64,000 bases of DNA from CALMAK01 sp964392265 (GTDB taxonomy: Bacteria; Patescibacteriota; Saccharimonadia; Saccharimonadales; Saccharimonadaceae). Positions 34,291 to 43,122 of the stretch are shown here, piece by piece. The translations under genes and the position numbers were made by a program. The stretch is from assembly GCA_964392265.1 (NCBI GenBank), contig CAYMOS010000002.1, positions 1 to 64,000 on the forward strand, given 5' to 3'. The first letter of the stretch is position 1. Every line of letters begins with the position of its first letter. The notes under the pieces are model-generated. The model saw only the letters and a list, made by a program, of their open reading frames with translations, was not told the DNA's origin and did no database searches.

Positions 34291-35172
34291 ATGGAACAAG
34301 TCTTTATATATGTGGCGCTTGCGCTGTTTGGTGCAGCACTTGGGAGTTTTGCTGGTGCCCAGGTCTGGCGCCTCAGGGCACGGCAGCTGGTTGAAGAAAA
34401 GAAAGATGGTGAAAAAGTCGATGCCAAGGAATACAAGCGCCTTCTGCCACTGACGCAGCAATCGTTTTTCCATGATCGATCAATTGACCTTGATACGGGG
34501 AGGCAACTGCCGTGGTATGACATGATACCGGTGATCAGCTGGGTGATCTTGCGGGGTAAGTCTCGTTTTAGTGGTCAGCCAATTGGCAAGTTTGAACTGT
34601 TAATTGAGGTGGGAATGGCCCTCTTTTTCGTCCTATCCTACGCTTTTTGGCCAGCTACATTAGACTCACCGCTAGAAATCACCAAATTCATCTTGTGGTT
34701 GGTGGCTGGGGTGCTGCTAGCAATTCAGTTTGCGACTGATATGAAGTGGCAGATTTTGTGGACCCTGGTGAGCTATGCGATTATCGCAGTCGGTGTTGCC
34801 TCTGCGGCTCTCGTCGTCATCGGGGCAGACCAGCGATGGGAAATGCTGTATGCAGTACTGGGATCGGTTGGTGTTTTGGGAGGATTGTATTTTATCCTTT
34901 ATTGGGTTTCGCGAGAGCGTTGGGTGGGGCTTGGTGACGCCATCTTAGGAGTAGGGCTTGGGTTGCTTCTCGCTGATTGGATGTTGGCGTTGGTGGCCCT
35001 ATTTTTAGCGAACCTGATCGGCACGCTGATTGTTGCGGTGGGCTTTGCGACGAAGAAAATCAGCCGACACCAGCACATACCGTTTGGTCCGATGTTAATC
35101 TTAGGCGCAGTGATTGCTCAGTTTGCCGGCCATGCTATCATTAACTGGTATTTTTCGGTCTTTTTACCATAA
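34291..35172 (+). CDS. pilD: Prepilin peptidase PilD
   Basis: The 293-residue membrane aspartic protease cleaves and N-methylates pilins. It starts with GSFAGAQVWRLR; PVISW and PIGKFELLIEVG match the family's conserved cytoplasmic region. The two catalytic Asps are in FATDMKWQI and in GLGDAILG, the GxGD motif. The zinc CxxC pairs of many PilD proteins are missing and replaced by a charged loop. TACCAT (34278-34283) ends 7 nt before the ATG, indicating a leaderless mRNA. Confidence 0.92.
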   Translation: MEQVFIYVALALFGAALGSFAGAQVWRLRARQLVEEKKDGEKVDAKEYKRLLPLTQQSFFHDRSIDLDTGRQLPWYDMIPVISWVILRGKSRFSGQPIGKFELLIEVGMALFFVLSYAFWPATLDSPLEITKFILWLVAGVLLAIQFATDMKWQILWTLVSYAIIAVGVASAALVVIGADQRWEMLYAVLGSVGVLGGLYFILYWVSRERWVGLGDAILGVGLGLLLADWMLALVALFLANLIGTLIVAVGFATKKISRHQHIPFGPMLILGAVIAQFAGHAIINWYFSVFLP

Positions 35173-35197
35173 CCATTATGATATAATGAGGCGTAGT

Positions 35198-35929
35198 ATG
35201 AGGGTGACGACGCAGCGTGGTTTTACGATTATCGAGACAATGCTCTTTTTGGCTGTTACCGGGTTGCTTACAATAGGGATTCTCGTGGGGGCAAGTACGG
35301 CGATCAGCGCCCAACGTTATAAGGATGCTGTGGCCACTCTGCAATCGGATATCCAACAGCAATACGAAGATACTCTTTCCGTCAAGAACGGTCGTTCAGG
35401 GGCAAGCACCATCCCAGCTTGCGCTGGCAACAGAGGTCAGACCGACTGCGTATTAATGGGCAAATTGATGACGATCTCGTCGGGCGGGGCAATCGTTTAT
35501 TATGATATCTATGGCCGCGAACCGGGGACGCTGGCCGGGTCACCAACTGAATATCAGATAATGCAGGCATATAATCCTGCGGTCGTACCTTCATCGGATC
35601 GCTCGGGTGCGATGGAATGGGGCACAGGTATTGCTTGGCCAGTGTCAGGTGCCGAGGCGAGTACAGCACCTCGAGATATTGGTATTCTGATCATTCGTTC
35701 TCCTGAATCAGGGACAGCCTATACGTTTACTCGCAATACGACCAGCACAGCGAATCTTTCGTCTATGATTAACGGTGCGGCACGAGGTAAAAGAACCCTG
35801 TGCATTAGTCCTGCTGGGTGGGTAGTGAGTGATAGGATGACTGTTACGATTGCTGCCGGTGCTTCAACGGCGGGTGCTATCGAAATACGATCGAATCAAC
35901 TGATTCCTGATACGGAGCTCGTATGTTAA
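35198..35929 (+). CDS. Minor pilin with GFTIIE prepilin signal
   Basis: 243 residues: RG|FTIIETMLFLAVTGLL then a globular domain with two cysteines (IPACAGNRGQTDC). TATAAT at 35182-35187 precedes the ATG at 35198; an alternative ATG at 35186 overlaps the -10 box. It begins the minor-pilin set that probably primes pilus assembly or binds DNA. Its end overlaps the next gene. Confidence 0.85.
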   Translation: MRVTTQRGFTIIETMLFLAVTGLLTIGILVGASTAISAQRYKDAVATLQSDIQQQYEDTLSVKNGRSGASTIPACAGNRGQTDCVLMGKLMTISSGGAIVYYDIYGREPGTLAGSPTEYQIMQAYNPAVVPSSDRSGAMEWGTGIAWPVSGAEASTAPRDIGILIIRSPESGTAYTFTRNTTSTANLSSMINGAARGKRTLCISPAGWVVSDRMTVTIAAGASTAGAIEIRSNQLIPDTELVC

Positions 35930-36579
35930 ATTGGCGGGGAAGACAACGCGGTGACACAATGATCGAGGTGTTGCTGGCGGTGACGATATTTTCAGTAGTG
36001 GCAGTGATGGGATTAACGGTGATGAATCAGGGGTCGGCGGCCTCTCAGCGATCGTTAGAGATTACTCTCGTCAGGCAAGAAATGGATGCACAGGCGACCG
36101 CTCTACGTTTTATGTATGATGCTGCGATTGCCCAAAAAGGAGCCTTAGGATATGACAGTAGTACGGTGTCACCGACAAGTCCTGCTGGTAAATGGAACGC
36201 GATCTTAGGGCTACGGAAGGCGAGTGCAATGCCGCTTGCTAACATGGTACTAGGGGGCGTAGACTGCGTTGCACCCTCAAGTGTTACTAATGCATTTGTG
36301 GTGAATACAAAGACGGCCAATGTTCAGAGTTATAGTATGAATACGGCCCTCTGGTCAAAGGCGGCGGTATATTCAAGAGTACGGTATCAACCTTCTCCGA
36401 GTACGGCGATTGCTGGGATTGAAGGTATCTGGGTTGAGGCTGTTGAGAAGGCCCCCGAGGTGCGTGCGTCGGTGACGACACCGGGCTACACAGATTTTCA
36501 TATCCGTGCCTGTTGGACGACAGTTGGGCAGTCTCGTCCTGTCACGCTGGGAACGATTGTGAGGTTATATGAACCATAA
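35923..36579 (+). CDS. Minor pilin (PulG/PilV-like)
   Basis: 218 residues: QRG|DTMIEVLLAVTIFSV. Cleavage would leave Asp at +1, an unusual residue, with Glu at +5 retained. Two or three cysteines follow (VDCVAP, RACWTT). Overlaps neighbours on both sides, so it is part of a tightly coupled operon. Confidence 0.82.
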   Translation: MLNWRGRQRGDTMIEVLLAVTIFSVVAVMGLTVMNQGSAASQRSLEITLVRQEMDAQATALRFMYDAAIAQKGALGYDSSTVSPTSPAGKWNAILGLRKASAMPLANMVLGGVDCVAPSSVTNAFVVNTKTANVQSYSMNTALWSKAAVYSRVRYQPSPSTAIAGIEGIWVEAVEKAPEVRASVTTPGYTDFHIRACWTTVGQSRPVTLGTIVRLYEP

Positions 36580-37213
36580 AGTAGCACTCCGTGGGTTTAC
36601 GCTGATTGAGTTGATGTTATCGATGTCATTTATTGCTTTTATGCTTATAGCTATCGCTTTGTGTATTATTCAGATGTCAACCATTTATAGTCGCGGAGAG
36701 ACCTTGCGTAATATTAACCAGGCAGCTCGAGTGATTGCAACAGACATGGAGGACACTATTACTGCGGCCTATCCTTTTAATGTTGATCAGACCACAGTAA
36801 ATGCAGGCCGGCTTTGTACGGGACAGTTTAGTTATATATGGAATACGCCCACGACAACCAATGCGTATACGAATCCAACAGCTGATGGGACGATCCGTTT
36901 TGTGCGCGTTGCGGATGCAAACGGAGCATTATGTAGCAATCTTTCTGCGCCAATTACAAAGGCAAACGCCGTTGAGTTATTAGAGGCGGGAGATCGAACG
37001 TTGATCGTACGCTCGTTTGCCATCACTCGCGTTGCTGAGGATGCCGCAACCAAACAGCAGTTATACACCATTGCTATGGCACTGGGAACAAATGACTTGA
37101 ATGCCATTGACACAACCGCTAATACATGTAAACCTCCAAGCGATGCGGGTGCAGATTTAACCTACTGTGCGGTAAACGAATTTAGTATTACGGTAAGAGC
37201 GGGAATAAGGTAA
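36569..37213 (+). CDS. Minor pilin (PilW-like)
   Basis: 214 residues: LRG|FTLIELMLSMSFIAFM, a canonical class III signal. The body has cysteines in LCTGQ, LCSNL, TCKPP and YCAVN. It overlaps the preceding pilin by 11 bp. Together with the gene at 37223 it resembles the PilV-PilW-PilX order of other bacteria. Confidence 0.85.
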   Translation: MNHKVALRGFTLIELMLSMSFIAFMLIAIALCIIQMSTIYSRGETLRNINQAARVIATDMEDTITAAYPFNVDQTTVNAGRLCTGQFSYIWNTPTTTNAYTNPTADGTIRFVRVADANGALCSNLSAPITKANAVELLEAGDRTLIVRSFAITRVAEDAATKQQLYTIAMALGTNDLNAIDTTANTCKPPSDAGADLTYCAVNEFSITVRAGIR

Positions 37214-37222
37214 AATAGAAGC

Positions 37223-38332
37223 ATGAGCGGTATTTCTTATCGAAAAGGGGCAGTGTCTATTTTTGTGGTGGTGTTCACAGCACTGCTTATTACAATTGTG
37301 ACAGTGAGTTTTGTGCGTTTGATGATCCGTGATCAACAGCGAGCCTCCGATAATGATCTGTCAAAAAGTGCTTACGATTCGGCGCTTGTTGGGGTTGAGG
37401 ATGCAAAGAGGGCCTTGGCTAGATATTATGCGCTTGACCCAGGTGCGCGACCAACGAATCTAGGTGATTGCAATGGCATCACTGGGTTACTAACCGGTAC
37501 GCCATCTTCAGCGGAGGTACCCGTACAGACAAACGCTGCCGCTGATGCCGCCCTCAACCAGGCCTATAGTTGTGTCAGGGTGTACACACAAACGGAAGAT
37601 TATGAACGGCCGATGAGGGCTGACGAAACGGTGCTCGTGCCATTGCGCTCCACAGGGGCTTTTGATCGATTGCAGCTTCAATGGTTTGCCGATAGTGATC
37701 TTGCGAGCGGGACACCAATTGATTTGCCAAGCGGTACGTCGGAATTATCAACAACATGGCCAGCAGGGCGCCCACCTGTAGTAGAAACGCAGTTTATCCA
37801 AACGAATACTAATTTTAACCTTGATCAATTTGATGACATGGCGGGCACTAATTCAAATAGTAATACGCTTTTCTTGTATCCAAAAGCACTTGCCTCGACG
37901 CCGACAATTTCGTTTGCGAGTGATACGCGTCGCAGTCCAAAAACCACAGTCACTGATGTACGATGTCAGCCTTCCTTCGCCTCTAAATACTTGTGCGCAG
38001 CAATGATTAACCTTCCGAACCCCGTAGGTGGTACTGTAGGTTCACGTAATAATGTATTCTTGCGCGTCACCCCTCGTTACAAGGCGGCCCAGGTGAGAGT
38101 GAGCCTCTATATGGGTGCAACAACTACTCCTGTACCATTTGATGGAGCACAGCCGCGGATCGACTCGACCGGTCGAGCAAACGATCTATTCCGCCGTATT
38201 AGCGCCCGCGTCGAGGTAGGGACAAATATCGCCTACCCGGAGGCAGCGGTTGATGTATCGGGTAATTTCTGTAAGACATTTACTGTGACGGATGATGCTG
38301 GCGACTATGATCGTGGCACGTGTTTGCCATAG
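37223..38332 (+). CDS. PilX-like pilus accessory protein
   Basis: 369 residues. The N-terminus RKGAVSIFVVVFTALLITIVTVSFVRLMI is a membrane spine preceded by KG, but lacks the Glu at +5, as in PilX-like and tip pilins. A large beta-rich Thr/Asn/Pro-rich domain follows; its size suggests a tip adhesin or minor subunit. TAAAAT lies upstream near 37212. It ends 3 bp before the converging xer gene. Confidence 0.72.
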   Translation: MSGISYRKGAVSIFVVVFTALLITIVTVSFVRLMIRDQQRASDNDLSKSAYDSALVGVEDAKRALARYYALDPGARPTNLGDCNGITGLLTGTPSSAEVPVQTNAAADAALNQAYSCVRVYTQTEDYERPMRADETVLVPLRSTGAFDRLQLQWFADSDLASGTPIDLPSGTSELSTTWPAGRPPVVETQFIQTNTNFNLDQFDDMAGTNSNSNTLFLYPKALASTPTISFASDTRRSPKTTVTDVRCQPSFASKYLCAAMINLPNPVGGTVGSRNNVFLRVTPRYKAAQVRVSLYMGATTTPVPFDGAQPRIDSTGRANDLFRRISARVEVGTNIAYPEAAVDVSGNFCKTFTVTDDAGDYDRGTCLP

Positions 38333-38335
38333 TTC

Positions 38336-39247
38336 TTAGTTAGAGTGAAACTGCTCGTATGCTTCACGTAAATGCTGGTCGGTGACGTGAGTGTATACCT
38401 GAGTGGTGGCAATGCTGCTGTGGCCTAACATGCTTTGAACACTTCGAATATCAGCCCCGTTCATCAATAGGTCAGTTGCAAAGCTATGTCGCATCGTGTG
38501 AGGACTGACATGTTTGGTGATACCAGCAAGACGAGCATACTTGCTAATCATGCGCTGGATGCTGCGGGCAGTTAAGCGTCGATAGTCACCGGTTGTTGAG
38601 GCAATATTATTTGTACTGTAGCTCAGAAAGAGTGGAGGGAGATTGTCGAGACGTGCAGCAAGGTATTCATCGACGTGAGTTGCTGCTGCTTGGCTGACGA
38701 AGACAGGACGGTCCTTTTGGCCTTTACCGCGTACCATGAATTCGCGGCGTTTGGTATTGATGTGGTCACGGTTGAGATTAACGAGCTCGGAGACACGGAG
38801 GCCGCTAGAGAACAGCAACTCGACGATTGCTCGGTCACGAAGGCCCATCTCTTCTGAACAATCTATTTGTTCAAGAAGACGTCCAATTTCATCATAATGC
38901 AGGAAGGTAACCTGTTTACGTGCTACTTTGGGAAGGATAATTTTTTCTGGACTTAGCGAGACAATATCACGATTTGATACGTAGCGTAGGAATCCACGTA
39001 GGGCAACCAAGTGATAATTCTGAGTAATAAGAGACAGGCCTTCACCTTGTTCATTAACATGACGGTTGAGCCAGAGTCGGTATTTACGGATTTGCTCTTG
39101 GGTGATGTTCTCAACGGGAATATCATCAAGGAATTCGACTAATCGCTCAAGATACCGCTTGTAATTTTCGGCAGTCTTAGAAGAGCGACCACCCTCTACC
39201 TCTAGGTGCTCGACATAGTCCAGGATCATCTCGGACAAATAATGCAT
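38336..39247 (-). CDS. xerD: Tyrosine recombinase XerA/XerD type
   Basis: The 303-residue recombinase resolves chromosome dimers at dif. It has an N-terminal SAM-like core-binding domain (1-90) and catalytic residues Arg in SSGLRVSEL (about 162), Lys in VRGKGQKDRP, HTMRHS (His and Arg), the GHSS histidine and the Tyr nucleophile in QVYTHV (about 286). The minus-strand TACACT (39259-39254) ends 6 nt before the ATG at 39247, supporting a leaderless start. Confidence 0.93.
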   Translation of the reverse strand: MHYLSEMILDYVEHLEVEGGRSSKTAENYKRYLERLVEFLDDIPVENITQEQIRKYRLWLNRHVNEQGEGLSLITQNYHLVALRGFLRYVSNRDIVSLSPEKIILPKVARKQVTFLHYDEIGRLLEQIDCSEEMGLRDRAIVELLFSSGLRVSELVNLNRDHINTKRREFMVRGKGQKDRPVFVSQAAATHVDEYLAARLDNLPPLFLSYSTNNIASTTGDYRRLTARSIQRMISKYARLAGITKHVSPHTMRHSFATDLLMNGADIRSVQSMLGHSSIATTQVYTHVTDQHLREAYEQFHSN

Positions 39248-39316
39248 AGTTCCAGTGTACTCTACTCGGGGCAAGGTTTGATACAATAGATTTCAGTAAG
39301 TTTAGTGAGGAGAGCT

Positions 39317-39829
39317 ATGAAAGCAACCAGCAAAATGCAGAAAACACTTGTTCTATTCAAACCTGACGCGGTCCAGCGTGGATTAGTAGGAGAAATCCTG
39401 ACGAGATTTGAACGTGTCGGATTGAAAATTATTGGCACCAAGATGATTTTCCCTGATCGTGATCATTACTACAAACACTATGAAGATATCGGACAGATGG
39501 TGACGCGCCGAGGTCAAAGAGCCTTTGACGTGACTTTGACAATGATACAGAGTGGTCCAGTGGTAGCGATGGTCTTTGAGGGTGTTGAGGCGGTTGCCTT
39601 AGTGCGTAAACTAGTGGGTGGCACCGAACCGAAATCAGCCCTACCCGGTACGATTCGTGGTGATTTTAGTCACATGAGCTTTGAATATGCTGACGCTGAA
39701 GAGAAGGGGATTCCGAATCTGATTCACGCAAGTGGTGATCCAGAAGAAGCCGAAAAGGAAATTGGCCATTGGTTTAGCAGTCATGAACTCTTCGACTACG
39801 AAGTAGCTCATGAGAAGTTCACTCGCTAA
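39317..39829 (+). CDS. ndk: Nucleoside diphosphate kinase
   Basis: The 170-residue enzyme balances NTP pools. TLVLFKPDAVQRGLVGEI is the start, and the active-site His lies in NLIHASGDPEEAEKEI. It is longer than typical Ndk (about 140-150) with an extended C-terminus. The canonical ATNP segment is changed to GTEPKSALPGTIRGDF. GAGGAG precedes the ATG at 39317. Confidence 0.92.
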   Translation: MKATSKMQKTLVLFKPDAVQRGLVGEILTRFERVGLKIIGTKMIFPDRDHYYKHYEDIGQMVTRRGQRAFDVTLTMIQSGPVVAMVFEGVEAVALVRKLVGGTEPKSALPGTIRGDFSHMSFEYADAEEKGIPNLIHASGDPEEAEKEIGHWFSSHELFDYEVAHEKFTR

Positions 39830-39847
39830 GTGATATAATAGACTGGC

Positions 39848-39924
39848 GTCTCGGTAGCTCAACTGGATAGAGCAATTCCGTCCTAAGGAAAAGGTTGCAG
39901 GTTCGACTCCTGCCCGGGATACCA
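39848..39924 (+). tRNA. tRNA-Arg (CCU)
   Basis: A 77-nt cloverleaf with a GTCTCGG/CCGGGAT acceptor, D-loop AACTGGATAG, anticodon loop GTCCTAA (anticodon CCU), T-arm GCAGG-TTCGACT-CCTGC and encoded CCA. TATAAT at 39834-39839 lies 8 nt upstream. G1 faces U72 and the anticodon stem opens with an A-A mismatch. Confidence 0.9.
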
Positions 39925-39952
39925 AAATAGCAGCCTTTGGGGCTGTTATTTT
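39924..39952 (+). terminator. Terminator after tRNA-Arg
   Basis: The stem AAAATAGCAGCC/GGCTGTTATTTT has one G-T pair; it starts at the final A of CCA. Confidence 0.8.
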
Positions 39953-39987
39953 GATGAGGAGATCTACGTTCGGCGTAGTGCAGTGAA

Positions 39988-40018
39988 ATCGAAAAGATAG
40001 CTGCGATATCTTTTCGAT
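39988..40018. repeat. 12-bp perfect inverted repeat
   Basis: ATCGAAAAGATA/TATCTTTTCGAT with a 7-nt loop lies in the non-coding stretch between tRNA-Arg and the PH-domain gene. No T-run follows, so it is not a standard terminator. Role unknown. Confidence 0.6.
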
Positions 40019-40104
40019 GAGCAAGCGGAGGAGCGTAGCGAAGTGGAGCGATGTCGTGGTGGGGGTACCACCGACGCGAGGTGTTTTGTTGTATACTGGG
40101 GGAT

Positions 40105-40647
40105 ATGGGGCGTAAGCAGCAAGAGAAGCAGATGGAATTCAATGGCCAACGCGACGGCGAAGAGGTGTTGTTTGTGTTTCGTCGCCATATTATCGCGATG
40201 CGAAAAGGGTTTTATATGTTGCTCGTGCCGTTCGCTGTGTCATCGATCCCACCATTGATTTGGCAGAATAATCTTCAGTTATTTTTACTACCGCTTGGTG
40301 GGCTAATGCTAGGGTTAATACTATTTAGCTATCATTTTTTGATGTGGCGCTATACCTACTACATCGTCACCGATCAGCGTATTCGACAGGTGACACAAAA
40401 AGGGTTCTTTGGGACGGATGTGATCGAACTGCGACTATCAAAGATTCAAAACATTAGCTATAATATACCAGGGTTCTTTGGTGAAATTTTTCACTTTGGG
40501 ACAATCGTTATTCAGACATTTGTGGGCGACTTGGTGATTCGCAATGTCGAGCATCCAGAAGATACGTATAATAAATTACAAAACGCCGTTACGGACGCCG
40601 TTGAACAGCAGGGGGATCATGAAGAAGATAGTGCAGTCGCTGCGTAG
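40105..40647 (+). CDS. Membrane protein with bacterial PH domain (YdbT-like)
   Basis: 180 residues: two transmembrane helices (about 40-85), then a bPH2-type domain with YYIVTDQRIRQVTQKGFFGTDVIELRLSKIQNI, the family core. It probably stabilises membrane complexes; no catalytic role is implied. TATACT (40092-40097) ends 7 nt before the ATG at 40105, indicating a leaderless mRNA. Overlaps the following gene by 29 bp. Confidence 0.83.
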   Translation: MGRKQQEKQMEFNGQRDGEEVLFVFRRHIIAMRKGFYMLLVPFAVSSIPPLIWQNNLQLFLLPLGGLMLGLILFSYHFLMWRYTYYIVTDQRIRQVTQKGFFGTDVIELRLSKIQNISYNIPGFFGEIFHFGTIVIQTFVGDLVIRNVEHPEDTYNKLQNAVTDAVEQQGDHEEDSAVAA

Positions 40648-41689
40648 GAAGAAAGAAGTCGAGGCGCCGCAGCGCATTACCAACGATACGGTGACAGAGC
40701 ATCGCAAGCGTGTCCTAGCGGGCGGGCGTAAGTTCAAATATCCTATCCAATATTCTCGTCACAAGTTGGTGACTAATACCGTCATTATCAGTACACTCGC
40801 GTTACTATTAGTGGGAGCTTTCGGGTGGTGGCAGCTGTATCCCCGCCAGAACACCAGTGAGTTTGCGTATCGGGTGGTGGCCGTCGTGCCTCTGCCGGTT
40901 GCGAGTGTTGATGGTGAAAGTGTCCGGTACAGTGATTACCTGATGAAGCTTCGCAGCGCCGAACACTATCTGCGACAGAAAGAACAGGCAACCTTGACGG
41001 GGGATGACGGAGCACGTCAGATTGAGTACCTAAAACGCCAGGCAATCCGAGATACGATTGCAGACGCGTATGCGACGAGCCTGGCGCGATCTCAGAACAT
41101 TGTCGTTAGTGACGATGAGCTCAGTTCATTCTTGAAGGCACAGCGTCAGTCTGAGGACGGCGAGATCTTGGAACGAACGTATTATGCAGTGATTAGTGAT
41201 TACTATAACTGGAGTGCAGCCGAATATGCCCATGCAATGCGAGCCAAGTTGCTACGTCAAAAGGTGTCATATGCAGTTGATGGAAATGCTCGTACGATAG
41301 CAGAAACTGCCAAGAAACTCACCAACCAAGCAGGTGAGACTCCATGGGGTAATTTAGTGCAGGCTAACGCGCAAAAACTACCGGGGGTCACCTATGGTGC
41401 TTCAGGTATGGTGCCGCGGACCAATCAAGACGGCGGTTTAGCGGTCGAAGCAGCCAAGCTAAAGAAGGGTGAAACATCTGCCCCGATTACTTCATTGACA
41501 GGCGATGGATACTACATTCTTCGTTTGGTAGATAGTAACGAGCGACAGATCAGTTATGAGTTTATAAAGATCCCTCTGACGGTGTTTCAAAAGCAACTTG
41601 ATGCCTTGTACGCTGAGGACAAGATCACTCTGTATATTAACGTACCGTTTAAGGATGAAGGACAGGAGAATACGAATGCAGCCAAGTGA
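40619..41689 (+). CDS. Membrane-anchored SurA/PrsA-like peptidyl-prolyl isomerase
   Basis: 356 residues: a basic cytoplasmic start, one transmembrane helix (about 55-75), a SurA_N-like helical chaperone domain (95-215), and a parvulin-type domain (about 220-325) with ETPWGNLVQ, GASGMVPRTNQDGGLAVEAAKLKKGETSAPI. It would fold exported proteins outside the membrane, such as pilins and surface proteins. The ATG at 40619 is inside the end of the previous gene. Confidence 0.83.
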   Translation: MKKIVQSLRRKKEVEAPQRITNDTVTEHRKRVLAGGRKFKYPIQYSRHKLVTNTVIISTLALLLVGAFGWWQLYPRQNTSEFAYRVVAVVPLPVASVDGESVRYSDYLMKLRSAEHYLRQKEQATLTGDDGARQIEYLKRQAIRDTIADAYATSLARSQNIVVSDDELSSFLKAQRQSEDGEILERTYYAVISDYYNWSAAEYAHAMRAKLLRQKVSYAVDGNARTIAETAKKLTNQAGETPWGNLVQANAQKLPGVTYGASGMVPRTNQDGGLAVEAAKLKKGETSAPITSLTGDGYYILRLVDSNERQISYEFIKIPLTVFQKQLDALYAEDKITLYINVPFKDEGQENTNAAK

Positions 41690-42287
41690 TAACCTTTTTA
41701 CGCTCCCGGACCTACCCTATGAGTATGGGGCATTAGGCCAGTACATCAGTGCGGATATTATGCGCCTTCATCATGATAAGCATCATCAGACATATGTCGA
41801 CAAGTTAAATGAGGCAGTCAGTAAGGCGCCATCATTAGAGGGAAAATCGCTCGTATCACTACTTTCTGGTCTTGCAGAGGTGCCCGAGGAAGTGCAAACG
41901 GCAGTGCGTAATAACGGTGGTGGTCATTATAACCATAGTCTTTTCTGGCAGTGGATGTCACCTCAGGGCGGAGGACAGCCGTCAGGGGAATTGGCAGATC
42001 AATTGATTCGCGTCCATGGTAGTTTTGAACAATTTATTAATTCATTTAACGAGAAGGCTCTCGGCGTCTTTGGGAGTGGCTGGGTGTGGCTCCAGCCAGA
42101 TATGACGATTGTGACAACGGCCAATCAGGACAATCCGTTGATGGAGGGTGGGGATGAACCACTACTTGGTTTGGATGTTTGGGAGCACGCCTACTATTTG
42201 GATTATCAGAATCGTCGTGTTGATTACGTAAAGGCTTGGTGGGACGTGGTGAACTGGCAGTTTGTTGAGGAGAGGTATAAGGGTTAG
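41676..42287 (+). CDS. sodA: Superoxide dismutase, Fe/Mn type
   Basis: 203 residues. Metal ligands are His in LHHDKHHQTYV (about residue 28), His in GGHYNHSLFW, and Asp and His in LDVWEHAYY. The protein detoxifies superoxide. It overlaps the PPIase gene by 14 bp, suggesting one operon. Metal preference cannot be settled by eye. Confidence 0.94.
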   Translation: MQPSDNLFTLPDLPYEYGALGQYISADIMRLHHDKHHQTYVDKLNEAVSKAPSLEGKSLVSLLSGLAEVPEEVQTAVRNNGGGHYNHSLFWQWMSPQGGGQPSGELADQLIRVHGSFEQFINSFNEKALGVFGSGWVWLQPDMTIVTTANQDNPLMEGGDEPLLGLDVWEHAYYLDYQNRRVDYVKAWWDVVNWQFVEERYKG

Positions 42288-42291
42288 GGCT

Positions 42292-42308
42292 GCGCGCTCG
42301 ACCGGATT
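42292..42308 (+). repeat. 17-bp duplicate of the tRNA-Asp 3' end
   Basis: GCGCGCTCGACCGGATT is identical to 42478-42494, the 3' end of tRNA-Asp (minus strand), 186 bp away. The DNA between holds a 17-bp inverted repeat (about 42393-42421) whose arms match the tRNA T-arm, plus a smaller hairpin and the tRNA terminator. This resembles an attachment-site duplication left by a small integrated element. Confidence 0.7.
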
Positions 42309-42440
42309 ATCGCTTTGTTACACTTCGCTCTTTCGTTTGCTTGATTGAAAAAGTAAACTTTCTCAATCTTTGCCGCACTTCACGAACCGGCGATGCATGG
42401 TTTCACCATGCATCGCCGGTTCAAACCGCGGCGAGTGTGC

Positions 42441-42476
42441 AAGAAAAAACCTCACCAAATGGTGAGGTTTTTTCTT
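42441..42476 (-). terminator. Terminator of tRNA-Asp (bidirectional)
   Basis: A perfect 16-bp stem AAGAAAAAACCTCACC/GGTGAGGTTTTTTCTT directly abuts the encoded CCA of tRNA-Asp. Confidence 0.88.
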
Positions 42477-42551
42477 GGCGCGCTCGACCGGATTTGAACC
42501 GGCGATCTCCTCCGTGACAGGGAGGCGTGATAACCCCTTCACTACGAGCGC
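42476..42551 (-). tRNA. tRNA-Asp (GUC)
   Basis: A 76-nt cloverleaf with acceptor GCGCTCG/CGAGCGC, discriminator G, anticodon GUC in loop CTGTCAC, T-arm GCCGG-TTCAAAT-CCGGT and encoded CCA. The minus-strand promoter is TTGCAA (42102 in the last five digits, i.e. 42602-42597), a 17-bp spacer and TATCAT (42579-42574). Confidence 0.95.
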
Positions 42552-42660
42552 ATCAGGTCATTCGACTTAGGCTATGATAACAAACTTGTGCCTCTGTTGC
42601 AAGGGCAGGGGGAGTGTTTATTTATTGGGTCGTAACTGGTATACTTTACCAAAGGAGCAT

Positions 42661-42736
42661 GCCGCCTTAGCTCAGTTGGTAGAGCGACACATTCGTAACG
42701 TGTAGGTCGCCGGTTCAATCCCGGCAGGCGGCTCCA
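42661..42736 (+). tRNA. tRNA-Thr (CGU)
   Basis: A 76-nt cloverleaf with GCCGCCT/AGGCGGC, anticodon loop TTCGTAA (anticodon CGU), T-arm GCCGG-TTCAATC-CCGGC and encoded CCA. TTTATT and TATACT (42640-42645) with a 17-bp spacer lie upstream. No terminator separates it from the membrane-protein gene, so the tRNA may be processed from an mRNA precursor. Confidence 0.95.
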
Positions 42737-42749
42737 GGTGAAAAAAATT

Positions 42750-43118
42750 ATGAAACAGCATATTACTGCCTCATTCAAACAACTCGTCGCCCACAAGCGC
42801 CTTATGTGGTTGCTGATTGTTTTGGTCCTTTTTATGCTAGGGACCATCATTTATATTGGCATGACGATTGAGGTGAGCGAACTCAGGATTATCACACATT
42901 ACACTGCCTATGGCATCACTCATTTTTACAGAGACCAATGGGTGTACCTGATTTCATTCATTATCTTTGTTGCTTTGGTGACTGTTTTAGGGGTTGGGGT
43001 TTCTCTCAAGCTTCTCCATCAAGATCGCGAGCCTTTGGCACTTCTTTACGGCTGGCTGAGTGTCGCGATCATCGCTATGACGCTAATCACCTATATCCAT
43101 CTGACAAGGTTTATCTAG
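42750..43118 (+). CDS. Small three-helix membrane protein of unknown function
   Basis: About 122 residues with three hydrophobic helices (about 19-38, 63-84, 92-112); no family recognised. It begins 13 bp after the tRNA-Thr CCA with no Shine-Dalgarno; a GTG at 42738 is an alternative. It is followed 4 bp later by the glycosyltransferase, so it may be its membrane partner. Confidence 0.65.
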   Translation: MKQHITASFKQLVAHKRLMWLLIVLVLFMLGTIIYIGMTIEVSELRIITHYTAYGITHFYRDQWVYLISFIIFVALVTVLGVGVSLKLLHQDREPLALLYGWLSVAIIAMTLITYIHLTRFI

Positions 43119-43122
43119 CCTC

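Noticed and set aside
39925..40104. tRNA-Arg as a third case of tRNA 3'-end duplication
   Set aside because: The downstream region has a palindrome, but I find no exact copy of the tRNA 3' end.
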